The position numbers and the translations under genes were made by a program. From the NCBI RefSeq assembly GCF_003314975.1, contig NZ_QNRF01000008.1, forward strand, positions 1 to 64,000: DNA of 64,000 nt, in the 5' to 3' direction. This DNA is from Marinomonas aquiplantarum (GTDB taxonomy: Bacteria; Pseudomonadota; Gammaproteobacteria; Pseudomonadales; Marinomonadaceae). A model generated the notes under the pieces. It was not told where the DNA came from and searched no databases. It saw nothing but the letters and a program-made list of their open reading frames with translations. The number at the start of each line of letters is the position of its first letter. Positions within the stretch are counted from its first letter, which is position 1. Below are positions 16,770-26,202 of this stretch, piece after piece.

Positions 16770-18275
16770 ATGCCTCATACCATGATCAAAAAGATTCTAC
16801 AGGCACGCGTATACGACGTTGCTGTAGAAACGCCACTGTCTCGTGCCAATCAATTATCAACTCGATTGGACAACGAGATTATTTTGAAGCGAGAAGACCT
16901 GCAGCCAGTTTTTTCGTTCAAAATTCGTGGGGCATACAACAAAATTTGTCAGCTCACCGACGCTGAAAGAGCCAAGGGGGTGATCGCTGCCTCGGCAGGA
17001 AATCATGCACAAGGCTTGGCGCTAGCGGCGAAAAAACTGGGCGTGCAAGCGACCATTGTGATGCCAGCGACGACGCCAGAAGTAAAGGTCAACGCCGTAC
17101 GAAACCATGGTGCCGAAGTGGTACTGTTTGGCGATGCTTTTGATGAGGCTTCTGCTAAATCAAAAGAGATCATGGCACAAACCGGACAAACCTATGTTCA
17201 TCCCTTTGATGATGTGGATACCATCGCTGGACAAGGCACTATTGGTATGGAAATTTTACATCAGCATGAAGGTAAAATTGATGCCATCTTTATACCAGTT
17301 GGCGGTGGTGGTTTGATCGCAGGGGTGGCGGCTTATGTTAAATACCTACGCCCTGATATCAAAATCATTGGTGTGGAACCTGAAGATGCAGCTTGTTTAA
17401 AAGTGGCAATGGAAAAAGGTGAACCAACTCGTCTTGCTCAAGTGGGCATTTTTGCTGAAGGGGTTGCGGTTGCTGAAATTGGTCACAACACCTTTGCCAT
17501 TGCCAAAGACACGGTTGATGAAGTGATCACAGTCACCACCGATGAAATGTGTGCTGCAATCAAAGACATTTACGATGATACTCGAGCCATTACCGAGCCA
17601 GCTGGTGCTTGTGCTTTGGCGGGATTGAAGAAGTACATTGAGCGTGAAGGAGCCAAAGGTCAGACTCTGATCGCCATTAACAGTGGTGCCAATGTGAATT
17701 TTGATCGCCTGCGCCATGTGTCTGAGCGTGCTGAACTAGGTGAAAAACGAGAAGCCATTATTGCCGTTAAAATCCCTGAATCTCCCGGCAGCTTTAAAGA
17801 CTTCTGCCAAGCGTTAGTTGGACGAAATATCACAGAATTTAATTATCGCTATGGTGATGATGAGCAAGCGGTGATTTTTGTTGGTGTGGCGCTGGGGGGA
17901 AGTCCTCACAGTCGCAAAGAACTGTTGGACGATCTAAAAGATTACGAAATCATTGATTTAACTGACGATGAAACCACCAAGGTACATGTACGCCATATGA
18001 TTGGCGGCCATTTACGCAGTCAAAAAGGGGAATTGCTGTACAGTTTTGAGTTCCCTGAACGTCCTGGTGCCTTGTTGAAATTCCTCAACACCTTAGGTGG
18101 ACAGTGGAATATTTCCATGTTCCATTATCGTAATCATGGTGATGCTTATGGTCGCGTATTGGTTGGCTTACAAGCGGTGGGTGAAGAAACCGATGTGACT
18201 CATTATTTGGATGAGCTAGGTTATCCTTATCAGGATGAAAATAATAACTTGGCATGTCAGCTGTTCTTTCGCTAA
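16770..18275 (+). CDS. ilvA: Threonine ammonia-lyase, biosynthetic
   Basis: 501 residues from the ATG at 16770 with AGGAAA just upstream; the frame is open back to 16704 but lacks a ribosome site. The PLP-binding lysine is K51 in SFKIRGAYNK. SAGNHAQG and the glycine loop PVGGGGL follow. The C-terminal third holds two ACT-like regulatory domains (KIPESPGSFKDFCQAL and FEFPERPGALLKFL), so this is the isoleucine-inhibited biosynthetic form. It makes 2-oxobutanoate from threonine, the first step to isoleucine. Confidence 0.95.
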   Translation: MPHTMIKKILQARVYDVAVETPLSRANQLSTRLDNEIILKREDLQPVFSFKIRGAYNKICQLTDAERAKGVIAASAGNHAQGLALAAKKLGVQATIVMPATTPEVKVNAVRNHGAEVVLFGDAFDEASAKSKEIMAQTGQTYVHPFDDVDTIAGQGTIGMEILHQHEGKIDAIFIPVGGGGLIAGVAAYVKYLRPDIKIIGVEPEDAACLKVAMEKGEPTRLAQVGIFAEGVAVAEIGHNTFAIAKDTVDEVITVTTDEMCAAIKDIYDDTRAITEPAGACALAGLKKYIEREGAKGQTLIAINSGANVNFDRLRHVSERAELGEKREAIIAVKIPESPGSFKDFCQALVGRNITEFNYRYGDDEQAVIFVGVALGGSPHSRKELLDDLKDYEIIDLTDDETTKVHVRHMIGGHLRSQKGELLYSFEFPERPGALLKFLNTLGGQWNISMFHYRNHGDAYGRVLVGLQAVGEETDVTHYLDELGYPYQDENNNLACQLFFR

Positions 18276-18319
18276 ACGGCGGCAAATCGGTTATTATTAG
18301 GCCATTAATTTTCTTATTT

Positions 18320-18352
18320 AAACCCTCCGCTTGCTCAGCAAGTGGAGGGTTT
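18320..18352 (+). terminator. Hairpin after ilvA
   Basis: AAACCCTCC-G-CTTGC pairs with GCAAG-T-GGAGGGTTT around a TCA loop. The T run is short, but the position between ilvA and argS fits a terminator. Confidence 0.75.
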
Positions 18353-18404
18353 GTGATTTTGATATGCCAGCCTAACGGCATGTTAACTGTTTAAAGGTTT
18401 CTCT

Positions 18405-20138
18405 GTGAATATTCAAACGCTTCTAAATCAACGTATTCAAGCCGCAATGGTTGCGGCTGGTGCGCCAGAGTCTGCTCCAGCACTGACTCGTCAATCTGCT
18501 AAGGTTCAGTTTGGTGATTACCAAGCCAATGGCATTATGGGTGTGGCAAAAAGCCTTAAGATGAACCCTCGCGAATTGGCGCAGAAAGTCGTCGATGGGT
18601 TGGATTTATCCGACATCGCGGAAAAAGTCGAAATCGCAGGCCCTGGTTTTATCAATATCTTCTTGAAGAATGCTTGGTTGGGCAAAGAGCTTATGGCACT
18701 GCGCCAAAGTGAGCGTCTAGATGTTCCAAATGTGGCAGCACCAGAAACCGTCGTGGTGGATTACTCGTCTCCAAACCTAGCGAAAGAAATGCACGTAGGG
18801 CATCTACGTTCTACTGTTATTGGTGATGCGGTTGTCCGTACCTTAGAGTTTTTAGGGCACCGAGTTGTTCGTCAGAACCACGTAGGTGATTGGGGAACGC
18901 AATTTGGTATGTTGTTGGCTTACATGGAACGCTTACGCTCTGAAAGCGCTGAAATTAGTATGGCTCTGTCTGACCTTGAGACCTTTTATCGAGCGGCTAA
19001 AGGCTGTTTTGATGAAGATGAAGCCTTTGCCAATCGTGCTCGTGAATTGGTTGTGGCTTTGCAATCAGGTGATAAAGACTGCTTAGCCTTATGGGATGAG
19101 TTTATCGACATTTCTCTGACGCACTGTGAAGAAACCTACAAAATGTTGGGTGTGTCTTTAGAGCGTCAACATGTCATGCCTGAAAGTGCTTACAATGATG
19201 ATTTGCAAAATGTAGTCAATGAGCTGCAAGAGCAAGGTTTATTGAAAGAAGACCAAGGCGCACAATGTGTCTTTTTAGAAGAGTTTGCTAATAAAGAAGG
19301 GGAAATTACCCCGATTATTGTGCAAAAGACCGGCGGTGGCTTCTTGTATTCCACGACGGATTTGGCAGCGGTGCGTTTCCGTCAACATACATTAGAAGCT
19401 GATCGCGTGTTGTATTTCGTCGATGCTCGTCAATCTTTGCACTTCCAGCAGATCTTTACCTTGTCTCGTAAAGCCGGTTTTGTAAAACCAGAAACTCAGT
19501 TAGAGCATATGCCATTTGGTACTGTGATGGGCAGTGATGGCAAGCCGTTCAAAACACGCTCTGGTGGCGTTGCGAAACTGTCTTCATTGCTAGAAGAAGC
19601 ACAAGAACGCGCTTATCAGTTAGTGTCTTCTAAGAACCCTGATATGAACGAAGAAGAGCTTCGTAACATCAGTCGAGTGGTCGGAATTGCCTCGGTTAAA
19701 TACGCGGATTTATCGAAAAACCGTACCAGTGATTACGTCTTTAACTGGGACACTATGTTGAGTTTCGAGGGCAATACCGCGCCCTATTTGTTGTACGCTT
19801 ACTCTCGTGTTGCCAGCATTGTGAAACGTTCTGAAATGGACATCGCATCCTTAACCGGTGAAATCCAAGTTGAAGCAAGCCAAGAGCGTGCGTTGGCCAT
19901 GAAGTTGTGTCAGTTCGAAGAAGCCATTCAGCAGGTTGCGAACGATGGTATGCCTCACTTCTTATGCGCGTATCTATACGAATTGGCAGGAACCTTCATG
20001 ACCTTCTACGAAGCTTGCCCAATTTTGAACGCCGAAGAAGACGTTAAGAATAGCCGTTTACAGCTGGCGTTGAATACAGCGTCAACATTACAACTAGGTT
20101 TATCATTGCTAGGTATTGAAACCTTAGAAAGAATGTAA
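18405..20138 (+). CDS. argS: Arginine--tRNA ligase
   Basis: 577 residues with a GTG start at 18405 (AAAGG 8 nt upstream); [15 protein letters not shown] is the usual N-terminus. An additional N-terminal domain comes first, then the class I HIGH motif as HVGHLRS near residue 127, in the context [21 protein letters not shown]. The KMSKS loop is replaced by [13 protein letters not shown], as in many ArgRS. The C-terminal anticodon-binding domain is complete. It charges tRNA-Arg. Confidence 0.97.
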   Translation: MNIQTLLNQRIQAAMVAAGAPESAPALTRQSAKVQFGDYQANGIMGVAKSLKMNPRELAQKVVDGLDLSDIAEKVEIAGPGFINIFLKNAWLGKELMALRQSERLDVPNVAAPETVVVDYSSPNLAKEMHVGHLRSTVIGDAVVRTLEFLGHRVVRQNHVGDWGTQFGMLLAYMERLRSESAEISMALSDLETFYRAAKGCFDEDEAFANRARELVVALQSGDKDCLALWDEFIDISLTHCEETYKMLGVSLERQHVMPESAYNDDLQNVVNELQEQGLLKEDQGAQCVFLEEFANKEGEITPIIVQKTGGGFLYSTTDLAAVRFRQHTLEADRVLYFVDARQSLHFQQIFTLSRKAGFVKPETQLEHMPFGTVMGSDGKPFKTRSGGVAKLSSLLEEAQERAYQLVSSKNPDMNEEELRNISRVVGIASVKYADLSKNRTSDYVFNWDTMLSFEGNTAPYLLYAYSRVASIVKRSEMDIASLTGEIQVEASQERALAMKLCQFEEAIQQVANDGMPHFLCAYLYELAGTFMTFYEACPILNAEEDVKNSRLQLALNTASTLQLGLSLLGIETLERM

Positions 20139-20175
20139 TCTATATCGCACGTTAAATGAGCGATTGGTTGGATGG

Positions 20176-20210
20176 AAAAGGCGCAGTTCGTTAGGATTCG
20201 CGCCTTTTTT
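20176..20210 (+). terminator. Terminator after argS
   Basis: AAAAGGCGC pairs with GCGCCTTTTTT, 38 nt after the argS stop. Confidence 0.85.
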
Positions 20211-20262
20211 ATCACTGTATTGAAATGCGCTGTGCCGATATAAGGGTGAAAAGAGGAACGAG

Positions 20263-21228
20263 ATGAAAATATACATAGCTTATACCGGTGGTACGATTGG
20301 TATGGTGCCATCATCACAAGGCTTGATCCCTGATGCGGCCTTTGCAGACCATTTAAGTGAGCACCTAAACGCCTCAGATGAGCTGCCACACGATTTTGTA
20401 ATACAAAGTTATGCTGAGTTGATTGACTCCTCTAATGCCACGCCAAAAGACTGGCAGACCATTGCGTTAGACATTCAACGTAAATGGCATGAATTTGATG
20501 CCTTCATTGTGCTTCATGGTACCGATACTATGGCGTATACCGCCGCAGCACTGAGCTTTATGTTTGAGCAAAGTGATAAGCCAATAATCGTAACAGGCTC
20601 ACAAGTGCCCATGTATAAAGTGCGAACCGATGCTATGAACAATGTGTTGGGGGCTATGTCTGCTTGTGAATCCGTTTCCAGAGGTGTGTTCTTATTCTTT
20701 GCTGGTCGTTTGATTGAGGGTGATTGTGCTCATAAATCGCATACTAGTGACTGGCAGGCTTTTTCTTCTCCCAATCGGGCTGAGCGAGGTATTCTGGGCA
20801 TTGATTGGCGTTGGCGAGAAGGTCAAACCGGTGATGTTCCCTGCGTGATTCGTATCCCTGAGATGGCGTCTGGAGCAGTGACCTTATTGCCTGTTTTTCC
20901 GGGTGTCAGAGCAGAGCATTGGCGCGGTTTATTAAATGAATCCGTGCAAGGCGCTGTACTCTTGAGTTATGGTGCGGGCAATGCCCCCGATAAAGATGCC
21001 GAACTTTTATCGGTCTTGCAGCAAGCCAGTGAGCGAGGGGTTGTCATCGTTAATGTCAGTCAATGTGGTGCGGGTAGTGTGGTTGCTGGTGCCTATGCTG
21101 CAGGGTCGGCTTTAGTGAGTGCTGGTGTGATCTCTGGTGAGGCGATGACCTATGAAGCGGCTTTCGCTAAGTTGCACTTTTTGATTGGTTTAGGTTTGGG
21201 TGCTGCAGAGATAAAAGGCGAATTCTAA
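20263..21228 (+). CDS. ansA: L-asparaginase, cytoplasmic type I
   Basis: 321 residues. Catalytic threonines are T11 in YTGGTIGM and T87 with D88 in LHGTDTMAY; no signal peptide. It hydrolyses asparagine to aspartate and ammonia. GAGGAACGAG precedes the ATG. The E. coli enzyme is about 338 residues; this one ends at IKGEF, where the relative goes on for a few more. The stop codon lies inside the left end of the MITE-like element at 21225, so the last residues may have been replaced by the insertion. Confidence 0.92.
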   Translation: MKIYIAYTGGTIGMVPSSQGLIPDAAFADHLSEHLNASDELPHDFVIQSYAELIDSSNATPKDWQTIALDIQRKWHEFDAFIVLHGTDTMAYTAAALSFMFEQSDKPIIVTGSQVPMYKVRTDAMNNVLGAMSACESVSRGVFLFFAGRLIEGDCAHKSHTSDWQAFSSPNRAERGILGIDWRWREGQTGDVPCVIRIPEMASGAVTLLPVFPGVRAEHWRGLLNESVQGAVLLSYGAGNAPDKDAELLSVLQQASERGVVIVNVSQCGAGSVVAGAYAAGSALVSAGVISGEAMTYEAAFAKLHFLIGLGLGAAEIKGEF

Positions 21229-21494
21229 GGAAGGTATGAACAAGTCCTCTTGCCTCAGCATGTGGATAAAAGCCTGTTATTCGAGGCGAGTGCCGAATGT
21301 GAATAGTTGGCCTATTGTCGAGGTACTCAACAAAGAATACAGGCTTTTAGACCTTGCCCTTCGGGTCTTTCAGAGAAAACGTCCTACTGCGTTGCGACTC
21401 TTTAAAAGGTACCTACATTCCTTCAGAGTCGCGCCTTATTTGACGATTTCTCTGAAAGACTGAGTCTTAGTAGACTTATTCGTACCTTCCTTAG
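21225..21494. mobile_element. MITE-like element with terminal inverted repeats
   Basis: A 270-bp element with 22-bp ends (21225-21246 and 21473-21494) that are inverse complements at 20 of 22 positions; both carry CTAAGGAAGGT at the outside. Inside are nested inverted repeats: a perfect 14-bp pair GTCTTTCAGAGAAA / TTTCTCTGAAAGAC (21365-21378, 21447-21460) enclosing a perfect 8-bp pair GCGACTCT / AGAGTCGC (21394-21401, 21425-21432). An open frame at 21236-21463 crosses these palindromes and is not gene-like. No transposase. It fills most of the 307-bp gap after ansA. A target duplication could not be identified with certainty. Confidence 0.75.
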
Positions 21495-21535
21495 TCTTCA
21501 TTTAAGCGCAGGCAGCGATTAATAAAGGGAATTTT

Positions 21536-22396
21536 ATGGCCATATTGTATGTGCTTTTAGTGTTAATTTGGTCCACAGGTTTTATCACAGGTAAGCTGAT
21601 TGTCGGTCTGATGGACCCCAATATCTATTTGGGCATTCGTTTCTTATTGGCGGCGTTGTTATTTTTTGCCTTGGCGCTTTGGCAGCGTCGAACTTTTCCA
21701 TCAAGACAAGAGCTACCTCAGCAAATATTGGCTGGGGTATTAATGAGTGGTTTGTACCTTGGTCTTGCTTATGTGGCCATTGCTAAAGGGTTGCCAGCTG
21801 GAATTATGGCGCTCATTGGCGCTCTCCAGCCTGTATTAGTCACCTTGTTAGCGTTTTTGTTGATCAAAGAAAAGACGTCTTTTTTGAGCATGCTCGGCAT
21901 GTTGATTGGCATTATTGGCTTAGTGTTGGTGATTTCCCCTGCGTTAGAGTTGGACATGAGCCACGGTGGCGTCACTCTACTGACGCTTTGTCTTGCTGTT
22001 GGGGCTATTTTGGCTTTATCCCTTGGTGCCATCTCTCAGAAAATGTCGATTGCTTCCTCTGACATCATTGTTGCCATGGGCATTCAGAACTTAGCGGCAG
22101 GTGTTGTGGCGTTTGGCTTTGTGTGGGTGTTAGGCGAACAGGTTTTTGTGGCCCAATGGTCATCTTATCTATTGTTGTTCTGGGGCGCTGTGGTGTTGTC
22201 GGGTGGCGGTGTGTTTTTAATGGTTTGGTTGCTAAGGAAAATCCATGCATCACAAGTCGCTATGTTGTTACTGTTAGCGCCACCTCTCGCTGCCGTAGAG
22301 AGTTATTTCTTATTCTCTGAAACCATGACAATGGTGCAAATAATCGGCTTTGGTATCACCATAGGTGGCGTCTATTTAAGTCGACTAAAGGCTTAA
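21536..22396 (+). CDS. EamA-family (DMT superfamily) transporter
   Basis: 286 residues in ten predicted membrane helices made of two EamA repeats. The N-terminus is typical (LLVLIWSTGFITGKLIVG). The first repeat ends near LIKEKTSFLSMLGMLIGIIGLVLVI and the second near FSETMTMVQIIGFGITIGGVYLS. Family members export amino acids or other small metabolites; the substrate is not visible here. Its stop overlaps that of ubiJ by four bases, tail to tail. Confidence 0.9.
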   Translation: MAILYVLLVLIWSTGFITGKLIVGLMDPNIYLGIRFLLAALLFFALALWQRRTFPSRQELPQQILAGVLMSGLYLGLAYVAIAKGLPAGIMALIGALQPVLVTLLAFLLIKEKTSFLSMLGMLIGIIGLVLVISPALELDMSHGGVTLLTLCLAVGAILALSLGAISQKMSIASSDIIVAMGIQNLAAGVVAFGFVWVLGEQVFVAQWSSYLLLFWGAVVLSGGGVFLMVWLLRKIHASQVAMLLLLAPPLAAVESYFLFSETMTMVQIIGFGITIGGVYLSRLKA

Positions 22397-23016
22397 GAAC
22401 GCTTGTTTTCATGCAGTCTGAGTTTTGCTTCGAAACGATCTAATTGTGTACCAAAATTCTCCAGTTGATCCACAAAGGCATCGACTTCGATTTTACTAGG
22501 CAGTAATTGACTATCAGACTGTAAATGTTGCACCAGTTGGATTCGTGCTTGAGTGGCAAGCTCTTTACTCCACGACCACTGAACTCGCAGCAAACGTGCC
22601 AGAGTGGCGGCGGGTAAATCGCCAATGTGATCTGCCAATAAACCTTCCCAATCCAACTCGAAGTTTTCCATCACTTTATGCAAGGTCATCAGAGCTTGTG
22701 CATTCCCTTGGATGCGTAAATCCCCATCAAAGAATCCATCGCCTTCGAGCAGTTTACGATAGGCTGAGCTTGGTCCTTGTACTAGCGTATCTAACTTAGG
22801 GTCGAGTTCGATATCCGCTAGATGATCAGGTTTGTGTAACATCACGCCTTGTTCGAGGATATGCACTTGTAAAATGAGTGAAAAATCTTCCACGTAAAGG
22901 ATGACCTGTTGGCCTGCTAGCTTGCTTAGCCTTTGCTGAGAAGGTGTATCTTGCTGAAGAGCAAGGTTAATACCATGTTCAATCGCGCTAATGGCAGACA
23001 AGCTGAGTGAGCCCAT
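22393..23016 (-). CDS. ubiJ: Ubiquinone biosynthesis accessory factor UbiJ (SCP2 domain)
   Basis: 207 residues, the length of UbiJ. The SCP2 lipid-binding domain lies about residues 20-115 (VILYVEDFSLILQVHI, ADIELDPKLDTLVQGP, GDLRIQGNAQALMTL). The C-terminal part is helical (LDWEGLLADHIGDLPAATLAR, then VDAFVDQLENFGTQLDRFEAKL). UbiJ binds ubiquinone intermediates and helps hold the Ubi complex. Here ubiE and ubiB are not adjacent, unlike in E. coli; it follows a DUF971 gene instead. Confidence 0.82.
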   Translation of the reverse strand: MGSLSLSAISAIEHGINLALQQDTPSQQRLSKLAGQQVILYVEDFSLILQVHILEQGVMLHKPDHLADIELDPKLDTLVQGPSSAYRKLLEGDGFFDGDLRIQGNAQALMTLHKVMENFELDWEGLLADHIGDLPAATLARLLRVQWSWSKELATQARIQLVQHLQSDSQLLPSKIEVDAFVDQLENFGTQLDRFEAKLRLHENKRS

Positions 23017-23046
23017 AACAGGTTATCCTAAAGTTGAGAGTGCTGT

Positions 23047-23424
23047 TTAATGTTGATGAATTTGAATCACGGAAGTGTCCCGCGTCTTCCCTTCTTTTTC
23101 AAGGCGAGTTAAGTACATTTGCCATAACTGATCGTGGTTTTTGCCCAAATTATGTAAGTATTCCCAAGTATAGAGGCCAGAGTCATGACCATCGTCAAAG
23201 GTGATCTTTAACGCGTAATTCCCTGCGCCTTCAATGTTCTGTATGAATACGTCTTTTTTACCGTATTGGAGAATGGGCATTTGTGCCCCATGACCTCGAA
23301 CTTCAGCAGAAGGAGAATGCACTCGTAAAAATTCGGCACTCAATTGAAAGCTTTGGCCATCAGAAAAGGCCAGTTCAAGTTCACGGGATTGTTTGTGATA
23401 ATGAATTTTGGTTGGTGTGAGCAT
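23047..23424 (-). CDS. DUF971 protein (gamma-butyrobetaine hydroxylase-like N-terminal domain)
   Basis: 125 residues, nearly all one DUF971 domain: KIHYHKQSRELELAF, SAEFLRVHSPSAEVRGHG, then YALKITFDDGHDSGLYTWEYLHNLG. The same domain forms the N-terminus of gamma-butyrobetaine hydroxylase. Stand-alone forms next to hslVU are common in Pseudomonas and relatives; their role is unclear, with links to iron-sulfur proteins proposed. Likely co-transcribed with ubiJ, 30 nt downstream. Confidence 0.88.
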   Translation of the reverse strand: MLTPTKIHYHKQSRELELAFSDGQSFQLSAEFLRVHSPSAEVRGHGAQMPILQYGKKDVFIQNIEGAGNYALKITFDDGHDSGLYTWEYLHNLGKNHDQLWQMYLTRLEKEGKTRDTSVIQIHQH

Positions 23425-23439
23425 GATGTTTACTCTAAA

Positions 23440-23470
23440 TAAAAAGGCGAACCACTAAGAAGTGGTCCGC
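23440..23470 (-). terminator. Terminator after hslU
   Basis: Read on the minus strand: GCGGACCACT, loop TCTT, AGTGGTTCGC with one mismatch, then CTTTTTATTT. It separates hslVU from the DUF971-ubiJ pair. Confidence 0.8.
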
Positions 23471-23488
23471 ACTAATTTAGCACTAAGC

Positions 23489-24817
23489 CTACAGGATGTA
23501 TTGGCTTAGATCTTCGTCTTTGGCGACTTCACCTAGCTGTTCATCCACATAAGCGGCTGTGATGTCAATTTGCTGACCTTCTGGCATGTCGCAAGCTGAG
23601 TAAGATACCTCTTCAAGTAAACGCTCCAACACAGTGTGAAGGCGACGAGCTCCAATGTTTTCAACCGTTTCATTCACTTGGCAAGCGATCTCGGCAATGC
23701 GGGTAATGCCTTCGTCGGTAAAGTTCAGATTGATGTTTTCTGTTTTCGCTAAGGCCACGTATTGCTTAGTCAGAGACGCGCTGGGCTCAACCAAAATGCG
23801 TTTGAAATCCTCTACCGTCAAGGCGTCTAACTCAACACGAATCGGTAAACGACCTTGTAGCTCAGGAATCAAGTCCGATGGCTTGGTTAAGTGGAACGCC
23901 CCTGAAGCAATAAACAAAATGTGATCTGTTTTGATCATGCCGTACTTGGTGTTGACGGTACAGCCTTCTACCAAAGGCAATAAATCACGTTGTACACCTT
24001 CGCGAGAGACTTCACCACTGGTGCGCTCTGAGCTTTTGGCTACTTTGTCAATTTCATCCAAGAATACGATGCCATTCTGCTCAACCGCTTCAACCGCACG
24101 GGCTTTCAACTCGTCTTCATTTACTAGTTTGCCAGCTTCCTCGTCACGTACTTGGCGTAAGGCGTCTTTGACTTTTAGCTTACGCTTTTTGGTTTTGTTC
24201 GAGCCGAAACTTGAGAACATGTTCTGCAACTGGCTGGTCATTTCTTCCATGCCCGGCGGAGTCATGATTTCCACGCCAACGGGCGCATCAGCGACATCAA
24301 TATCGATCTCTTTGTCGTCTAATTGGCCTTCACGTAGCTTTTTACGGAAGATCTGGCGTGTGTTGCTCTCATTGTTCAACTCTGGGTCACCACCTCGAGC
24401 TGGTGGTAGCAGAGCGTCAAGGATTCGATCTTCGGCGGCGTCTTCTGCTTTGTGGCGTAACTTTTCAGTTTCTTGCTCGCGCAGCATTTTGATGGCCATT
24501 TCTACAAGATCTCGGATGATGGATTCCACATCTCGACCAACATAACCAACTTCGGTGAACTTGGTGGCTTCAATTTTAATGAAAGGCGCATTCGATAGTT
24601 TCGCTAGACGACGGGCAATTTCTGTTTTACCAACGCCTGTTGGTCCAATCATTAGGATATTTTTCGGCGTGATTTCAGCGCGCATGTCTTCCGGTAACTG
24701 CATTCGACGCCAGCGGTTACGAAGTGCGATGGCGACAGCGCGTTTGGCTTTTTGTTGGCCAATAATGTGATTGTCTAGGGCGTTAACCGTCTCTCTTGGG
24801 GTCATACTGCTCATCAT
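23489..24817 (-). CDS. hslU: ATP-dependent protease ATPase subunit HslU
   Basis: 442 residues. Walker A GPTGVGKT at 58-65, Walker [12 protein letters not shown], and the variable I-domain between them ([18 protein letters not shown]). The C-terminus ends SQYIL, the tail that docks into HslV; SQYIL closely matches the usual RFIL/YIL type. HslU unfolds proteins for the HslV peptidase. Start could be MMSS or the second Met. 41 nt after hslV. Confidence 0.96.
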   Translation of the reverse strand: MMSSMTPRETVNALDNHIIGQQKAKRAVAIALRNRWRRMQLPEDMRAEITPKNILMIGPTGVGKTEIARRLAKLSNAPFIKIEATKFTEVGYVGRDVESIIRDLVEMAIKMLREQETEKLRHKAEDAAEDRILDALLPPARGGDPELNNESNTRQIFRKKLREGQLDDKEIDIDVADAPVGVEIMTPPGMEEMTSQLQNMFSSFGSNKTKKRKLKVKDALRQVRDEEAGKLVNEDELKARAVEAVEQNGIVFLDEIDKVAKSSERTSGEVSREGVQRDLLPLVEGCTVNTKYGMIKTDHILFIASGAFHLTKPSDLIPELQGRLPIRVELDALTVEDFKRILVEPSASLTKQYVALAKTENINLNFTDEGITRIAEIACQVNETVENIGARRLHTVLERLLEEVSYSACDMPEGQQIDITAAYVDEQLGEVAKDEDLSQYIL

Positions 24818-24857
24818 TTGGTCTCTTTAATAGGGTCTGTTTGACGTCGTGAATCAA

Positions 24858-25409
24858 TTAAGCGGATTGATCTTCCAGCTTGCCTTCAACGACAATCTCT
24901 TCAATGGTTAGACTGTGATTTGTGAACACACAAATATCTGCCGCGATGTTAAGGCTTTTTTCCACAATCTCTTTGGCTGTAAGGTCTGTATTGTCGATCA
25001 ATGCTCGGGCAGCGGCTTCGGCATAGTTACCGCCAGAGCCAATCGCTAAAGCGCCGTGCTGAGGTTCTACCACATCACCGGTACCCGTGATGATGAGGGT
25101 GCTTTCTTTATTGGCGACAATGAGCATGGCTTCAAGCTTGCGTAAGGCGCGATCTGAGCGCCAGTCTTTTGCTAGATCAACGGCCGCACGAACGAGATGA
25201 CCTTGGTGCTTCTCTAGTTGGCCTTCAAAACGTTCGAATAGGGTGAAGGCATCCGCCGTGCCACCGGCAAAGCCTGCAATGACTTCACCATGGTATAAGC
25301 GACGTACTTTGCGTGCGTTGCCTTTCATCACAGTGTTGCCAAGAGATACTTGTCCATCGCCACCTACGACGACTTGGTTGCCTTTGCGTACAGTTAGAAT
25401 CGTTGTCAT
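24858..25409 (-). CDS. hslV: ATP-dependent protease peptidase subunit HslV
   Basis: 183 residues. After removal of Met1 the catalytic threonine T2 is exposed ([20 protein letters not shown]). Proteasome-like fold, with [19 protein letters not shown] and [15 protein letters not shown]. Forms the proteolytic core with HslU. First gene of the hslVU pair, with a heat-shock promoter directly upstream. Confidence 0.96.
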   Translation of the reverse strand: MTTILTVRKGNQVVVGGDGQVSLGNTVMKGNARKVRRLYHGEVIAGFAGGTADAFTLFERFEGQLEKHQGHLVRAAVDLAKDWRSDRALRKLEAMLIVANKESTLIITGTGDVVEPQHGALAIGSGGNYAEAAARALIDNTDLTAKEIVEKSLNIAADICVFTNHSLTIEEIVVEGKLEDQSA

Positions 25410-25435
25410 GCTTTACTCCAGTTTCGATTCTAACA

Positions 25436-25463
25436 AGGTGGGGGCAAGCGATGAGATTTCAAG
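25436..25463 (-). promoter_or_regulatory. Sigma-32 (heat-shock) type promoter of hslVU
   Basis: On the minus strand CTTGAAA (25457-25463) is followed after about 13 nt by CCCCACCT (25436-25443). This fits the sigma-32 pattern CTTGAAA-N13-15-CCCCATNT. The transcript would start about 20 nt before the hslV ATG. Confidence 0.7.
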
Positions 25464-25517
25464 CGGTGAGCGTGCACGGAATGGCGTTGTCCATACTGTG
25501 CACTTTTATCAAGAGAA

Positions 25518-26141
25518 TTAAGGCTCTTTCTTTACTTTGTAAGAAAAAGAGGAGATGTCCATAGAGACCAGCTTGTCCTCGGCGCGATTCATTTTCGAGC
25601 GAGAAACATAAGGGCCAAGTATCACGCGATACCAAGGTCGGCCATCTTTGCCTGTGGTTTTTCGAATGCTGGCTTCTACTAGCCCCGATAAAATGAGTTT
25701 GGCACGTAGGCGATCCGCATCGTCAGAATTTCGAAAGGAGGCCGCTTGTAACATGTAATAAAAATCTTGTTCACCGCGCGGCGTAGATTGATAAGCATCC
25801 ACATGACTCGTATCAACTTCGCTGTCTTGCAGAATTTGATAGAACTCAAAGTTGTCTTTTTTCGCCGTGGTCTGTTCCGCAGGTTTCTTTACAGGTTTGG
25901 CTTTTTCGACTGTTTTCGGTTGTGGTGCCGGTTTCGAGGGCTTAGCAACACTGGATTTCGCGGCTTCTGGGGCGATTTGGCTCAGTTGCATTAAACCGTA
26001 AATGAAAGCCAGCAAGATGGCTGGAATGAGCAACCATAACCACCAAGCGGTTTTGCGTTTTGCGGCTGGTGGCGGTGTACGACGAGTCGCGCCTTTTTTC
26101 GGGCGACTCCCTTTGTTAGCAATGTAAATTGGCTTAAACAT
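25518..26141 (-). CDS. SPOR-domain membrane protein (FtsN-like)
   Basis: 207 residues. A short basic cytoplasmic start (RKTAWW and upstream K/R), one membrane segment at about 33-52 (LWLLIPAILLAFIYGLMQL), a P/K/A-rich linker, and a C-terminal SPOR domain from about 125 (YYMLQAASFRNSDDADRLRAKL to VILGPYVSRSKMNRAEDKL). SPOR domains bind denuded septal peptidoglycan. The place just before hslV is that of ftsN in E. coli, so it may be the division protein FtsN or a relative. Confidence 0.88.
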   Translation of the reverse strand: MFKPIYIANKGSRPKKGATRRTPPPAAKRKTAWWLWLLIPAILLAFIYGLMQLSQIAPEAAKSSVAKPSKPAPQPKTVEKAKPVKKPAEQTTAKKDNFEFYQILQDSEVDTSHVDAYQSTPRGEQDFYYMLQAASFRNSDDADRLRAKLILSGLVEASIRKTTGKDGRPWYRVILGPYVSRSKMNRAEDKLVSMDISSFSYKVKKEP

Positions 26142-26202
26142 AGTGTGTTGTTGGTTTACTCAAAAATGGGGGCGTCATGCAGGGCACATTATGCGTTGTC
26201 GC

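Noticed and set aside
16619-16966. 115-codon frame overlapping the ilvA start
   Set aside because: It overlaps ilvA in another frame and its later part follows ilvA codon structure shifted by one base.
21236-21463. 75-codon frame inside the MITE-like element
   Set aside because: It crosses all the palindromes of the element; openness is explained by them and no family is seen.
23931-24545. 204-codon plus-strand frame inside hslU
   Set aside because: It is antisense to conserved hslU coding sequence and S/R-rich, as expected of a shadow frame.
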